A stretch of 64,000 nucleotides of DNA from Arcanobacterium_A bovis (lineage in GTDB: Bacteria; Actinomycetota; Actinomycetes; Actinomycetales; Actinomycetaceae): assembly GCF_042655305.1 (NCBI RefSeq), contig NZ_JBHSLR010000009.1. One strand, written 5' to 3'. The translations under genes and the position numbers were made by a program. Numbering within the stretch: the stretch's first letter is position 1; every line of letters begins with the position of its first letter. The notes beneath the pieces are model-generated. The model saw nothing but the letters and a program-made list of their open reading frames with translations. It did no database searches and was not told where the DNA came from. This document shows, piece by piece, positions 8,528 through 16,639 of the stretch.

Positions 8528-9853
8528 ATGGCTCATGAAAAATTACAGCGCGGTGCCGCGCCACTGTCGCGCGTTCCACGCGCATCTTGGGTAGCTCTGG
8601 CAGTTACCTGGGGAATTTGGGCAATTAATGCTTTCGACCGCGAAGTTATTCTTCGTCTCGGCCCAGCTATCACTGATCACTTCAAGCTTTCGCCTGAAGC
8701 ATGGGGTGGAATCATTTCTATCGTCATGCTCTCGCTGGCAGTCCTTCCTATCTATGTTTCGCGTATGAGCGATAACCATGGAACTGGCTGGAAGCGGGCA
8801 ATCTTCCAGGTTCCACTGGTCATCGGCTACAACTTGATCTCAGCTATCACAGGTATCAAGGCTGTTGCTCATAACTTGGTTCTCTTCATCGCATTGCGCA
8901 TTGGTGTGAATCTCGGTGCTGGCGCAGGCGAGCCAATTGGTATTTCCAATACCACCGAGTGGTGGCCGAAGGAGCGCCGTGGTTTCGCGCTCGGTGTGCA
9001 TCACACTGGTTATCCAGTAGGTGCTCTCCTCTCGGGCCTCGTTGTAGCAGCGATCTTGAGCATTTTCGGTGATGAAAACTGGATGTTGGTGTTCGTCGTC
9101 GGACTCATCGTGGCGATTCCGCTCATGCTTTTCTGGTGGAAGTACTCAACGAAGGAACGCCAAGAGCGCACCTATGAGCAGATTGCTGCTGCTGGCATGA
9201 CCGTTCCACTCGACGAGGGTGCAGATGGTCAAGCCGATACTGCTGGTGCTGTTGGAAAGTGCTTGCGTAATAAGGTAGTTATGATCACCTCCGGCACGAC
9301 TTTGCTCACGCAAATCGTGTACATGGGCATCAACTACGTGCTTCCGCTCTACCTTGCAAATATCGTGGGTTTGGATTACTCCGAAGCTGCCGCATACTCC
9401 GTGGTATTCACAATCACCGGTATCATTGGTCAGATTTTCTGGCCAACTCTCTCCGACTACCTCGGACGCCGCACCACCATCGTGGTCTGCGGTATTTGGA
9501 TGGCAGTTGGCGTGGCAGCGTTCTACTTTGCTACCTCGGTGCCAATCTACATCGCGCTACAGCTCTTCTTCGGTCTCGTTGCCAATGCTGTATGGCCGGT
9601 GTACTACGCAGCTGCAACCGATAACGCTCCCGATGGTGCACATGGTACGGCAAATGGCTTTGTGACCACCGCAATGTTCATTGGTGGCGGTCTTGCTCCT
9701 GTGCTCATGGGTTGGCTCATCGGCCTCGGCGGCGGTTGGAAGTCCGGTGCAGGTTACACCTACACCTTCTTCTTTATGGCACTGTGTGCACTGCTTGGCG
9801 TTGCCATTCAGTTCTTCGTGAAGAAGAGCGAGATTGAGGCACACGCCGAGTAA
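8528..9853 (+). CDS. MFS transporter, organic/sugar-acid type
   Basis: 441-residue major facilitator superfamily permease with twelve predicted helices. It resembles the anion:cation symporter branch that imports organic and sugar acids (N-terminal NAFDREVILRLGPAI; LGAGAGEP; WWPKERRGFALGVHHTGYP; the second-half LSDYLGRR loop). It begins 2 bp after the lactonase stop with AAGGAG inside that gene. It is presumably the uptake system for the cluster's substrate. The hairpin at 9890-9926 follows. Confidence 0.9.
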   Translation: MAHEKLQRGAAPLSRVPRASWVALAVTWGIWAINAFDREVILRLGPAITDHFKLSPEAWGGIISIVMLSLAVLPIYVSRMSDNHGTGWKRAIFQVPLVIGYNLISAITGIKAVAHNLVLFIALRIGVNLGAGAGEPIGISNTTEWWPKERRGFALGVHHTGYPVGALLSGLVVAAILSIFGDENWMLVFVVGLIVAIPLMLFWWKYSTKERQERTYEQIAAAGMTVPLDEGADGQADTAGAVGKCLRNKVVMITSGTTLLTQIVYMGINYVLPLYLANIVGLDYSEAAAYSVVFTITGIIGQIFWPTLSDYLGRRTTIVVCGIWMAVGVAAFYFATSVPIYIALQLFFGLVANAVWPVYYAAATDNAPDGAHGTANGFVTTAMFIGGGLAPVLMGWLIGLGGGWKSGAGYTYTFFFMALCALLGVAIQFFVKKSEIEAHAE

Positions 9854-9889
9854 TTTCTCAGCTGTGTTTCGATGCGTAGCTAAACGATA

Positions 9890-9926
9890 GTCTTGTGAGG
9901 TGATACTTCATATCACCTCACAAGAC
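9890..9926 (+). terminator. Perfect 16-bp palindrome between MFS and glycerate kinase genes
   Basis: GTCTTGTGAGGTGATA (9890-9905), loop CTTCA, and TATCACCTCACAAGAC (9911-9926) are perfectly complementary. It ends 19 nt before the glycerate kinase ATG, so it could end or attenuate the upstream transcript, or be a binding site controlling the last two genes. No T-run follows. Confidence 0.5.
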
Positions 9927-9945
9927 TGATCCATCCGGAGTCAAG

Positions 9946-11109
9946 ATGAAAATTGTAATTGCACCAGATTCTTTCAAAGAGACTATGTCTGCAAAGACGG
10001 TCGCAAAAACGATGGCAAGTGCTGTCAAAGAGGTATGGCCCGAGGCTCAGTGTGTTGAAGTTCCCATGGCTGACGGCGGTGAAGGCACAACCGAGTCACT
10101 GGTAGATGCGCTTGGTGGAGAACGGCGCGACGTTGCTGTTCTCGATGCACTTGGCCGTAATCGCACAGCTCAGTTCGGGTGGATCCCGCAGCAGGGGTTG
10201 GCTGTGATGGAAGTGGCACAGGCTATCGGCATCGAACACATTTGCCCTGATGAGCGTGATCCAAAGCGTTCTGGAACTGCGGGCGTGGGCATGATGCTCA
10301 ACCATATTCTCGATCTGTCTCCGCGCAAAATTATTATTGGTCTTGGTGGCTCGGCTACGAATGACGGTGGCTGGGGCATGTGTCACGAACTTGGAGTGCG
10401 TCTCAAGACGGTCGAGGGCTGCGAGATTGATCCTTTTGATCCACTCCAATTGCGCAATGCGAGCGTGCTCGACGCATCTGCGCTTGATCCACGGTGGCGC
10501 GATGTTGAAATTATATTGGCTTGCGATGTGAACAATCCTTTGACGGGTGATACCGGAGCTACGCGGGTATTTGGCCCACAAAAAGGTGTTCTTGAGGTTG
10601 ACCTTGCAAGCTTTGATGCTGCGCTTTCCCAGTGGGGTAGCCTCATTGACGAACATAGTGGGGAAGTCATCTCTCAGAGAGCGGGAGCCGGAGCCGCTGG
10701 TGGCCTCGGAGCGGCCTTCATGGCATTCCTCGGAGCCGATAACCGTTCGGGAATTGACGTGGTGATTGAAACGGTTGGCCTGCGCCAAGTAGTAGCAGAT
10801 GCCGATTTGGTATTCACAGGTGAAGGCGGAATCGACTTCCAGACCAAGTTCGGCAAGACTCCGTGGGGAGTCATGCTGGTAGCCCGCGAGCACAATATTC
10901 CCACCATCGCCTTTGCAGGCAAGTTGGGCAAAGGCTTGGATTCTCTGTACGACGGCGGATTCGCGGCTATCGTTCCAACCGTTCGGGAAGTTACAGACCT
11001 CAAAACGGCTTTGGCGCAGGCACAGCCAAGCTTGTTTGAAGCAGTAAAAATGACGTGCCAAATATTGAACGCGAAAATGCATGGCTGGAGTGACAATGCT
11101 AGTCGGTGA
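9946..11109 (+). CDS. Glycerate kinase (type 1, GarK/GlxK family)
   Basis: 387-residue glycerate kinase that phosphorylates D-glycerate with ATP to 2- or 3-phosphoglycerate, feeding lower glycolysis. Family motifs are intact: N-terminal APDSFKETMSAKTVA, MADGGEGTTE, GLGGSATNDGGWG, CDVNNPLTGDTGATRVFGPQKG, GAGAAGGLG and FTGEGGIDFQTKFGK. The start is preceded by CCGGAG. Its 3' end overlaps the acyl-CoA synthetase gene by 14 bp. It implies that glycerate is an end-product of this operon's pathway. Confidence 0.95.
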   Translation: MKIVIAPDSFKETMSAKTVAKTMASAVKEVWPEAQCVEVPMADGGEGTTESLVDALGGERRDVAVLDALGRNRTAQFGWIPQQGLAVMEVAQAIGIEHICPDERDPKRSGTAGVGMMLNHILDLSPRKIIIGLGGSATNDGGWGMCHELGVRLKTVEGCEIDPFDPLQLRNASVLDASALDPRWRDVEIILACDVNNPLTGDTGATRVFGPQKGVLEVDLASFDAALSQWGSLIDEHSGEVISQRAGAGAAGGLGAAFMAFLGADNRSGIDVVIETVGLRQVVADADLVFTGEGGIDFQTKFGKTPWGVMLVAREHNIPTIAFAGKLGKGLDSLYDGGFAAIVPTVREVTDLKTALAQAQPSLFEAVKMTCQILNAKMHGWSDNASR

Positions 11110-12727
11110 AGAATTATGGGACGACGCCGTCGTCGAAGGCCTCGTTGATCGTGAAGTTTACGGGCGTAAGGTACGCAGCTATCGCAACGCGGCGGCCTCG
11201 CTCTACGAAACTCTGTGCCGCACCGCGCACAGACTCCCTGATAAGGTGGCAATCTACACCGAAGACGGAAAAACTTTCACGTTTGCCGAGGTGAAAAAGT
11301 ACGTCGATGATTTTGCTTTCTACCTTTCGCATGAGCGAGGTATAGGACACCACGATCGTGTGGGGGTCTTGCTCGATAACGGCATCGATTTCATTACTAC
11401 TTTTTATGCGTTGAACCGGCTCGGTGCAATAATCGTGCCGCTACCCGGCAAATTTAGAAGAGCCGAGATTATGGCTTTGGTTGAGCGTGCAGATTTGAAA
11501 ATTGTGGTGTGCCAAGATGAGCAAGCTCCGTGGTTCACTGAGACTCCAACGGTGGTTACTAGCTCGCAGACCTGCGCCTTTGGCCTTCCGCTCTCAACTA
11601 TTGCTAACGCCGAAAACGAACGCGCTTACGCCGAGTTTTGTGCTCAAATGCCGCAACTTTCTGTGGAAGACGACGCAATTTTGCTCTATACCTCGGGTAC
11701 CACGTCCCAGAGCAAAGGCGTGCTATTGACGAATATGAACGCAGTTCATGCGGTGTGTTCATACCAGCGAGTTCTCGATTTGAACGAGGACGATTCAACG
11801 ATCATTGCCGTGCCGATTTACCACGTCACAGGAATGATTGCGATCATTGCGCTGTTCATCTATTTGGGTGGTCCGATCCACGTGCAAAAGCGAATGTCGG
11901 GTAGGCCGTTTGTGCGCGAAATTTTCGCTTCAAACATCAGTTTTATCCATGCTTCGCCAACCGTATTTGCCCTCATGCTTGAGGAACAAGAAAGATTCCC
12001 GCAGTTGCCCAGCGTGCGCAAAATTGGCTGCGGAGCTGCGCATATGCCGGTGTCGCGAATTGAGGCGTTGCACGCCTGGATGCCGCAGATGGAGTTTCGG
12101 ACGATTTACGGACTTACCGAATCGTGTTCACCTGGTTTCGTTTTTCCCGACGACGCCGCAACCTCGCCTCATCTTGGCAGTTCCGGTAAACCAATTCCTG
12201 GTTTGGACGTCAAAATTTGTGACGATAATGGTGAGGACCTTGGATTTGATGAGATCGGAGAAATCACGATCCGCGGCGCCAATATTGCGCGTCGTTACGA
12301 TAAAATCGCCAGCGAGAGTTTTTCACCTGACGGTTGGTTGTCCACCGGTGACCTCGGGCGGATAACACCAGACGGTTACGTCTATGTGCTTGATCGGAAG
12401 AAAGATTTGATCAACCGCGGCGGAGAGAAAATCTGGTGTATTGATATTGAGGAAGAGCTGAGGCTCTTGCCAGAAATCGACGATGCTGCGCTGGTGGGAG
12501 TGCCGGATTCGATTTACGGCGAAGTGCCGGCGGCTGCAGTAGTTTTAGCTCAGAACGTGGTGTTTGATGAAGTCGCGATCCGAGAACAACTCAATAAGCG
12601 AGTGGCGCGATATCGAGTGCCGGTATATTTCGCCGTAGTCGATGCGCTTCCTTTAACTGCGGGATCGAAGATTGACAAGAAAGCAATCCGGGCGTTATTC
12701 ACCGGACCGGATATTTCGGTATCCTGA
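11096..12727 (+). CDS. AMP-forming acyl-CoA synthetase / ligase (ANL superfamily)
   Basis: 543-residue adenylate-forming enzyme that activates a carboxylic acid with ATP and joins it to CoA. The phosphate-binding loop is YTSGTTSQSKG, followed by YGLTES, STGDLGRI, and the hinge DRKKDLINRGGEKI; the C-terminal catalytic lysine sits in AGSKIDKKAIR. ATG 11096 with GGAG at 11084-11087 is preferred over ATG 11081. It is the last gene of the cluster. Substrate unknown; it may prime the CoA-transferase cycle or activate a pathway acid directly. Confidence 0.9.
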   Translation: MLVGEELWDDAVVEGLVDREVYGRKVRSYRNAAASLYETLCRTAHRLPDKVAIYTEDGKTFTFAEVKKYVDDFAFYLSHERGIGHHDRVGVLLDNGIDFITTFYALNRLGAIIVPLPGKFRRAEIMALVERADLKIVVCQDEQAPWFTETPTVVTSSQTCAFGLPLSTIANAENERAYAEFCAQMPQLSVEDDAILLYTSGTTSQSKGVLLTNMNAVHAVCSYQRVLDLNEDDSTIIAVPIYHVTGMIAIIALFIYLGGPIHVQKRMSGRPFVREIFASNISFIHASPTVFALMLEEQERFPQLPSVRKIGCGAAHMPVSRIEALHAWMPQMEFRTIYGLTESCSPGFVFPDDAATSPHLGSSGKPIPGLDVKICDDNGEDLGFDEIGEITIRGANIARRYDKIASESFSPDGWLSTGDLGRITPDGYVYVLDRKKDLINRGGEKIWCIDIEEELRLLPEIDDAALVGVPDSIYGEVPAAAVVLAQNVVFDEVAIREQLNKRVARYRVPVYFAVVDALPLTAGSKIDKKAIRALFTGPDISVS

Positions 12728-12740
12728 CTCGATTTTCCCG

Positions 12741-12766
12741 TATAGTAGGAACAAGTACTCCTACTA
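12741..12766 (+). promoter_or_regulatory. Promoter with overlapping inverted repeat before CT398-like gene
   Basis: TATAGT (12741-12746) is a plausible -10 box. TAGTAGGA (12743-12750) and TCCTACTA (12759-12766) form an 8-bp inverted repeat around the expected start of transcription. It may be an operator or a small terminator of the preceding operon. GAGG at 12772-12775 serves the ATG at 12781. Confidence 0.35.
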
Positions 12767-12780
12767 AAAGTGAGGCAACC

Positions 12781-13515
12781 ATGGCTCAGGCTCCTAGGGA
12801 ACACCAGCTCCAATTGCTCGAAGTTGCACGGCTCGATGCACAGTTGGCTAAGATTCGTTCGCAGATGCGAAACCACCACTTGCGGGCTGAAATTTCAGCT
12901 GTTGAAGCAAAGTTGCTAGAGCTGAATAATGATGCGCAACGCAAGCGAAGCGAACTGTCCAAGACGGAAGACGACGCCGCGGTAGCTCAGGAGCGCCTCG
13001 CGTCCCTAGAGGAAAAAGTACGTGCCAAGGATGAACGGCTCAATGCCGGTGTTGGGATGGACTCGCGCGAATTGCTAGCGTTACAGGCAGAAATCGAGAC
13101 GGGACGCGCCCAGATTTCAGAGCTTGAAGATACCCAATTTGATCTTTTAGAGACGAGCGAATTGCTGGAAAAACAGCTTGCTCACATCGATTCTGATATC
13201 AATGAGTGTGCCAAAAACAAAGCAGACTTAGAGAGCGAACTGGCACAGGACTTGGCCGAGTTAGAATCTGAATCTACCCGTATCAGCGAGCAAAGATTGG
13301 AGATTTTCACTCCTTTAGCATCTGCTCTGCAGGAGGCTTATGAGCGAGCCCGAACCAGTGGCGGCATAGCTGTGATCGCGCTGCACCACAATGGAGAATC
13401 AACGGGTGGGGTTGCGCTTTCGCCGATTGAAGTGGCGGCGGTAAAAGCCCATGATCCCGATGATATTTATATCTCCGAAGATTACGACTGTGTGGTAGTT
13501 TTACTCGACGCTTAG
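12781..13515 (+). CDS. CT398-type coiled-coil protein with degenerate zinc ribbon
   Basis: 244-residue protein. Residues ~10-180 are one long charged coiled coil rich in Glu, Lys, Leu and Ala, and the C-terminal ~60 match the position of the C4 zinc ribbon of this family (GGVALSPIEVAAVKAHDPDDIY). Family members normally carry two CxxC-type cysteine pairs there; here the only cysteine of the region is the one in DYDCVVV, so the metal site appears lost. In actinobacteria the gene usually follows nif3 and precedes RNase H or rnpB, which fits rnpB lying downstream here. Function of the family is unknown. Confidence 0.82.
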   Translation: MAQAPREHQLQLLEVARLDAQLAKIRSQMRNHHLRAEISAVEAKLLELNNDAQRKRSELSKTEDDAAVAQERLASLEEKVRAKDERLNAGVGMDSRELLALQAEIETGRAQISELEDTQFDLLETSELLEKQLAHIDSDINECAKNKADLESELAQDLAELESESTRISEQRLEIFTPLASALQEAYERARTSGGIAVIALHHNGESTGGVALSPIEVAAVKAHDPDDIYISEDYDCVVVLLDA

Positions 13516-13537
13516 CATATACGGCTTAGCGTGCGGC

Positions 13538-14317
13538 TTACCTCGCGTCGTCGTGCTCAACGAGGGTAATTTTGTACTTATTGTGCGATTCGGCGGTGAG
13601 CTCAATGGCGTCGACGATACCGTCAGTGACCAAAACCTGCGCGTATTCTTCCAGTTCGTGAGCCGTGCGTAACGTCGTCTTTGACGAGAGCAAATACTTA
13701 CCGAGCATCCCGCGGAAACGCTTGGCATCGTGAGAAATCACTTGCCGGCGCTCGCCACTTTGCCGAACTGCGTGAATCGTGACGTAATCGGCGTCGTGCT
13801 GAGGATTCCACACCTGATAGTTCCCCGAACGGCAGTCGATTACTAGCTTGTGCGCACCTGGCTCAAAATCTTTCAGCTCCTTGCGCCATGCCGTTTTCGT
13901 ATTTCCGATTTTTGGCAAGGTAGTGCCCATAGATAGCCGGTAGTGCGGAATGGGATCGTCTGGGCGGAGAACTCCGAAGAGCGCAGAAAAGATGAGCACG
14001 TGGTTTTGTGCAAAACGACGGCGGTCTGCTGGCATATCGAGCCAGTCGAGGGCGTGATATAAGACGCCGGTATAAACGTTGCGTGCCGGAGCGCAGGGAA
14101 GTTGGGTGAGTTTTTCTTGGGCACGCACAATTTCTTCCACCGAGGCGCCGACTTTCAAGACGTCAAGCGCATCAGCTCGTTGGGAAACTTCGGCAAGTAC
14201 AATCGCTATTTTCTGGCGTAAGGGATTGAGCTGCGGATAACTGAGTTCGTCCCAATTGAGCGGCTTGCCAGAATTAGGAGCTGTTTTTCCTTCAGAAGGG
14301 GGAAGTAGTAGGAGCAC
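13538..14317 (-). CDS. yaaA: YaaA/DUF328 peroxide-stress DNA-binding protein
   Basis: 259-residue YaaA-family protein, whose E. coli homologue lowers free iron during hydrogen peroxide stress and binds DNA. Hallmarks are the N-terminal LLLLPPSEGKTAP, ARNVYTGVLYHALDW, FSALFGVLRPDDPIPHYRLSMG, VIDCRSGNYQVW and the SHDAKRFRGMLGKYLL segment. It converges on the CT398-like gene, 22 bp away. The GTG start at 14317 has no ribosome-binding site but a TAGAAT box at 14325-14330, 7 nt upstream, so it is probably leaderless. Confidence 0.92.
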   Translation of the reverse strand: MLLLLPPSEGKTAPNSGKPLNWDELSYPQLNPLRQKIAIVLAEVSQRADALDVLKVGASVEEIVRAQEKLTQLPCAPARNVYTGVLYHALDWLDMPADRRRFAQNHVLIFSALFGVLRPDDPIPHYRLSMGTTLPKIGNTKTAWRKELKDFEPGAHKLVIDCRSGNYQVWNPQHDADYVTIHAVRQSGERRQVISHDAKRFRGMLGKYLLSSKTTLRTAHELEEYAQVLVTDGIVDAIELTAESHNKYKITLVEHDDAR

Positions 14318-14375
14318 AACCTCAATTCTAGCAAAGTATTGTTTTGCAAAGCTTGTAGCAGGTGAGAGCGCGATC

Positions 14376-14405
14376 TTGGTGTTCGTTGGAGATCGTAGGT
14401 AGACT
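14376..14405 (+). promoter_or_regulatory. Promoter of the RNase P RNA gene
   Basis: TTGGTG (14376-14381) and TAGACT (14400-14405) are spaced by 18 bp and would start transcription near 14412, just before the P1 stem of the RNA. Confidence 0.5.
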
Positions 14406-14415
14406 TGAGCACGCG

Positions 14416-14764
14416 AATGAGTCAGCTAGGCAGTCGCGAGCGCTCTTGCGTTCGAGGAACGTCCGGGCTCCACAGGGAGCAGTGGTGGGTAACGCCCACT
14501 CGGGGTGACCCGCAGGAAAGTGCCACAGAAAAGAAACCGCCAGCAATGGTAAGGGTGAAAAGGCGAGGTAAGAGCTCACCGCATGTCTGGTGACAGATAT
14601 GGCATGGTAAACCCCACTGGGAGCAAGACCAAGCAGTGCGCGTCGAGGCGTCCCGCTGAGTGCACGGGTAGGTTGCTTGAGCTCAACGGTAACGTTGAGT
14701 CTAGATGGATGGCTGCCGCTGACCACTTGGCCAGCACAGAACCCGGCGTATCGGCTGACTCATT
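14416..14764 (+). ncRNA. rnpB: RNase P RNA, bacterial type A
   Basis: Catalytic RNA that matures tRNA 5' ends. The terminal P1 helix is AATGAGTCAGC (14416-14426) with GCTGACTCATT (14754-14764). Conserved core segments appear in order: GAGGAACGTCCGGGCTCCAC near 14454, ACCGCCAGC near 14539, GGTAAGGGTGAAAAGGCGAG near 14548, GTAAACCCCACTGGGAGCAA near 14606, AGATGGATGGCTGCCG near 14703, and ACAGAACCCGGCGTAT near 14736. The length of about 350 nt is normal for actinobacteria. Strand is fixed by the core order. Confidence 0.96.
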
Positions 14765-14827
14765 CGCCCAGTTGAGGCGGGCACATTTGATCGAGTACGA
14801 ACAGTGATGCCTATCTAACTGGGCGAA
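14763..14827 (+). repeat. Inverted repeat flanking rnpB 3' end
   Basis: TTCGCCCAGTT (14763-14773) pairs with AACTGGGCGAA (14817-14827) around a 43-nt loop that holds a further AGGC/GCCT pairing. It begins inside the last bases of the P1 helix. It could be a terminator or a processing structure for RNase P RNA; no T-run follows directly. Confidence 0.4.
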
Positions 14828-14845
14828 CTGAGCAAGCCTGATTGC

Positions 14846-15631
14846 TTACTTCTTTTTACCAGCCTTTTTATCGTCTTGGTAGGCCATGAGTGCAGCTCCC
14901 ACGATCCCTGCTCCGTTTCGTAGCTCTGCTGGAATTATTGGAGCGTTGGTATCGATCATCGGCACATATTTTTTGTACTTTTTCGAGATTCCGCCACCGA
15001 TAATAAATAAATTAGGAGAGAAGAGCTTTTCAAGATAGGTAAAGACTTCCTGAAGGCGTTGTGCCCATTCTTCAAAACTGAGGTCTTCACGTTCAAAAAC
15101 GCCCGATGACGCGTATTTCTCTGCTTCAATTCCCCGTGGCAGGATAATATGGCCGAGCTCGGTATTGGGCACGAGCACACCAGCGGAGACGAGCGCCGAG
15201 CCGATTCCCGTTCCAAGCGTGAGTACCAAAATGGTTCCTGGATTTGCGTGCGCAGCACCGTAATGGACTTCGGCATAACCTGCGGCATCGGCGTCGTTCA
15301 AAACGGTAACCGGGCGCTTGAGCTTCTTGAAGAAAAGCTCATTAGCGTGAACTCCAGCCCACTGCTGAGACAGGTTCGCAATTGTTGGGACGGTGCCACG
15401 CAAGATCGGTGCGGGGAAAGAGATCCCCACTGGAACGTCGTCGGGAAGATCAAAAGAATCTACGATTTCTTTGACGATATCGGCGATAGCATCTGGGGAG
15501 GCGTCCGGTGGCGTCGCAATTCGGATACGGTCGTCGATGAACATTCCTGTTTTCAGATCAACAGGTGCGCCTTTGATTCCAGAACCACCAATATCGATGC
15601 CTATTGCGATCCGACGAAACTTCTTTTTCAT
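14846..15631 (-). CDS. ppgK: Polyphosphate glucokinase
   Basis: 261-residue ROK-fold glucokinase of the actinobacterial PPGK type, which phosphorylates glucose to glucose 6-phosphate with polyphosphate or ATP. Visible motifs are GIDIGGSGIKGAPVDL (phosphate loop), TVLNDADAAGYAE, VLTLGTGIGSALV and the ELGHI segment; the family's LGLPV-type ROK zinc motif is absent as expected. The start has a strong GAGGAG. The lysine-rich C-terminus (DDKKAGKKK) is common in the family. It is followed by rnpB on the other strand and lies 22 bp from map upstream. Confidence 0.92.
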   Translation of the reverse strand: MKKKFRRIAIGIDIGGSGIKGAPVDLKTGMFIDDRIRIATPPDASPDAIADIVKEIVDSFDLPDDVPVGISFPAPILRGTVPTIANLSQQWAGVHANELFFKKLKRPVTVLNDADAAGYAEVHYGAAHANPGTILVLTLGTGIGSALVSAGVLVPNTELGHIILPRGIEAEKYASSGVFEREDLSFEEWAQRLQEVFTYLEKLFSPNLFIIGGGISKKYKKYVPMIDTNAPIIPAELRNGAGIVGAALMAYQDDKKAGKKK

Positions 15632-15653
15632 GGATTTCTCCTCGTGTATTGTG

Positions 15654-16565
15654 CTACGCCTGTGGCATTGCAGCTGAAGTCTGACCTTGCGATGGCAATG
15701 TGAGAATATCGAAGCCGTCCTCAGTCACCACAATTGTATGCTCCCATTGCGCGCTTCGCCCACGGTCTTTGGTGACGACGGTCCAATCGTCGTCCCATTG
15801 CTCCCACGCGATCTCGCCCATCGTGAGCATTGGTTCAACAGTAAAGACCATTCCCGGCACGATGAGTTCGTTGTGCAGGGGAGCGGTGTCGTAATGCGGC
15901 ACAATCAGACCAGAGTGGAAGGCTTCTCCAACACCATGACCAGTGAAATCTTCCACTACTCCGTAGTCGAAGCGTTTGGCATAGGATTCGATAACGCGCC
16001 CGATAATATTGATTTCGCGGCCAGGCTTGGCAGCTTTAATGCCTCGCATCATAGCAGTATAAGTGCGTTCGCACAGCAATCGAGATTCCTCATCAACCTC
16101 GCCCACGTAGAACATTGCATTCGTATCGCCATGCACGCCATCGAAGTATGCGGTCACATCAAGATTGACGATATCGCCCTCGGCAAGTGGGCGGCTATCG
16201 GGAATACCATGGCAAATGACCTCATTGACGGACGTGCAAATCGACTTTTTGAATCCCATATAGCCCAAACAGGATGGGTAAGCTCCATGATCGCACATGT
16301 ATTCGTGCGCAATTCGGTCTAACTCATCAGTTGTGACGCCCGGTGCTATCGCCTCCGCTGCGGTATATAGCGCATCGGCTGCGATTGTTCCGGCATGGCG
16401 GATTTTTTCGATAATCTCCGGGGTTTTAACATCCGACGTTGTTACAACTTCCGGTCCGTCGTGGAACATATACTCAGGGCGCTCAATGTGCTGAGGCACA
16501 GCACGAAGCGGACCAATTTTTCCTGGCGTGAGAGTCCCCAATGGGGCGCGGTTAGGATCCAACAT
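15654..16565 (-). CDS. map: Methionine aminopeptidase, type I with N-terminal extension
   Basis: 303-residue enzyme that removes the initiator methionine from new proteins. The dimetal ligands are in conserved contexts: NLDVTAYFDGVHGDTN (two Asp), GHGVGEAFH (His), FTVEPM (Glu) and EHTIVVTEDG (Glu). About 40 extra N-terminal residues (RAPLGTLTPGKIGPLRAVP) resemble the proline-rich extension of mycobacterial MetAP1c, thought to contact the ribosome. It lies between panB and ppgK on the same strand. The ribosome-binding site is weak. Confidence 0.94.
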   Translation of the reverse strand: MLDPNRAPLGTLTPGKIGPLRAVPQHIERPEYMFHDGPEVVTTSDVKTPEIIEKIRHAGTIAADALYTAAEAIAPGVTTDELDRIAHEYMCDHGAYPSCLGYMGFKKSICTSVNEVICHGIPDSRPLAEGDIVNLDVTAYFDGVHGDTNAMFYVGEVDEESRLLCERTYTAMMRGIKAAKPGREINIIGRVIESYAKRFDYGVVEDFTGHGVGEAFHSGLIVPHYDTAPLHNELIVPGMVFTVEPMLTMGEIAWEQWDDDWTVVTKDRGRSAQWEHTIVVTEDGFDILTLPSQGQTSAAMPQA

Positions 16566-16639
16566 CTTCTACGTTCTTTTCTATGATTGTTGACTTAGAC
16601 GGCGATAAGCCTAAGCGAAATACTTAAAGGCTAGGCGCT

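Noticed and set aside
2936..9926. The two long palindromes (2936-2981 and 9890-9926) as ends of a mobile element
   Set aside because: Their sequences are unrelated, they do not flank the cluster symmetrically, and there is no transposase or integrase.
9890..9926. Palindrome as a LacI-family operator for the cluster regulator
   Set aside because: LacI-family sites have a central CG and shorter arms; this has a 5-nt CTTCA centre and GTGAGGTGATA arms, and the cluster promoter shows no matching site.
10096..11082. 328-codon open frame antisense to glycerate kinase
   Set aside because: It mirrors a well-supported kinase gene, has no recognisable domain and no ribosome-binding site; long antisense frames are common over strongly biased coding DNA.
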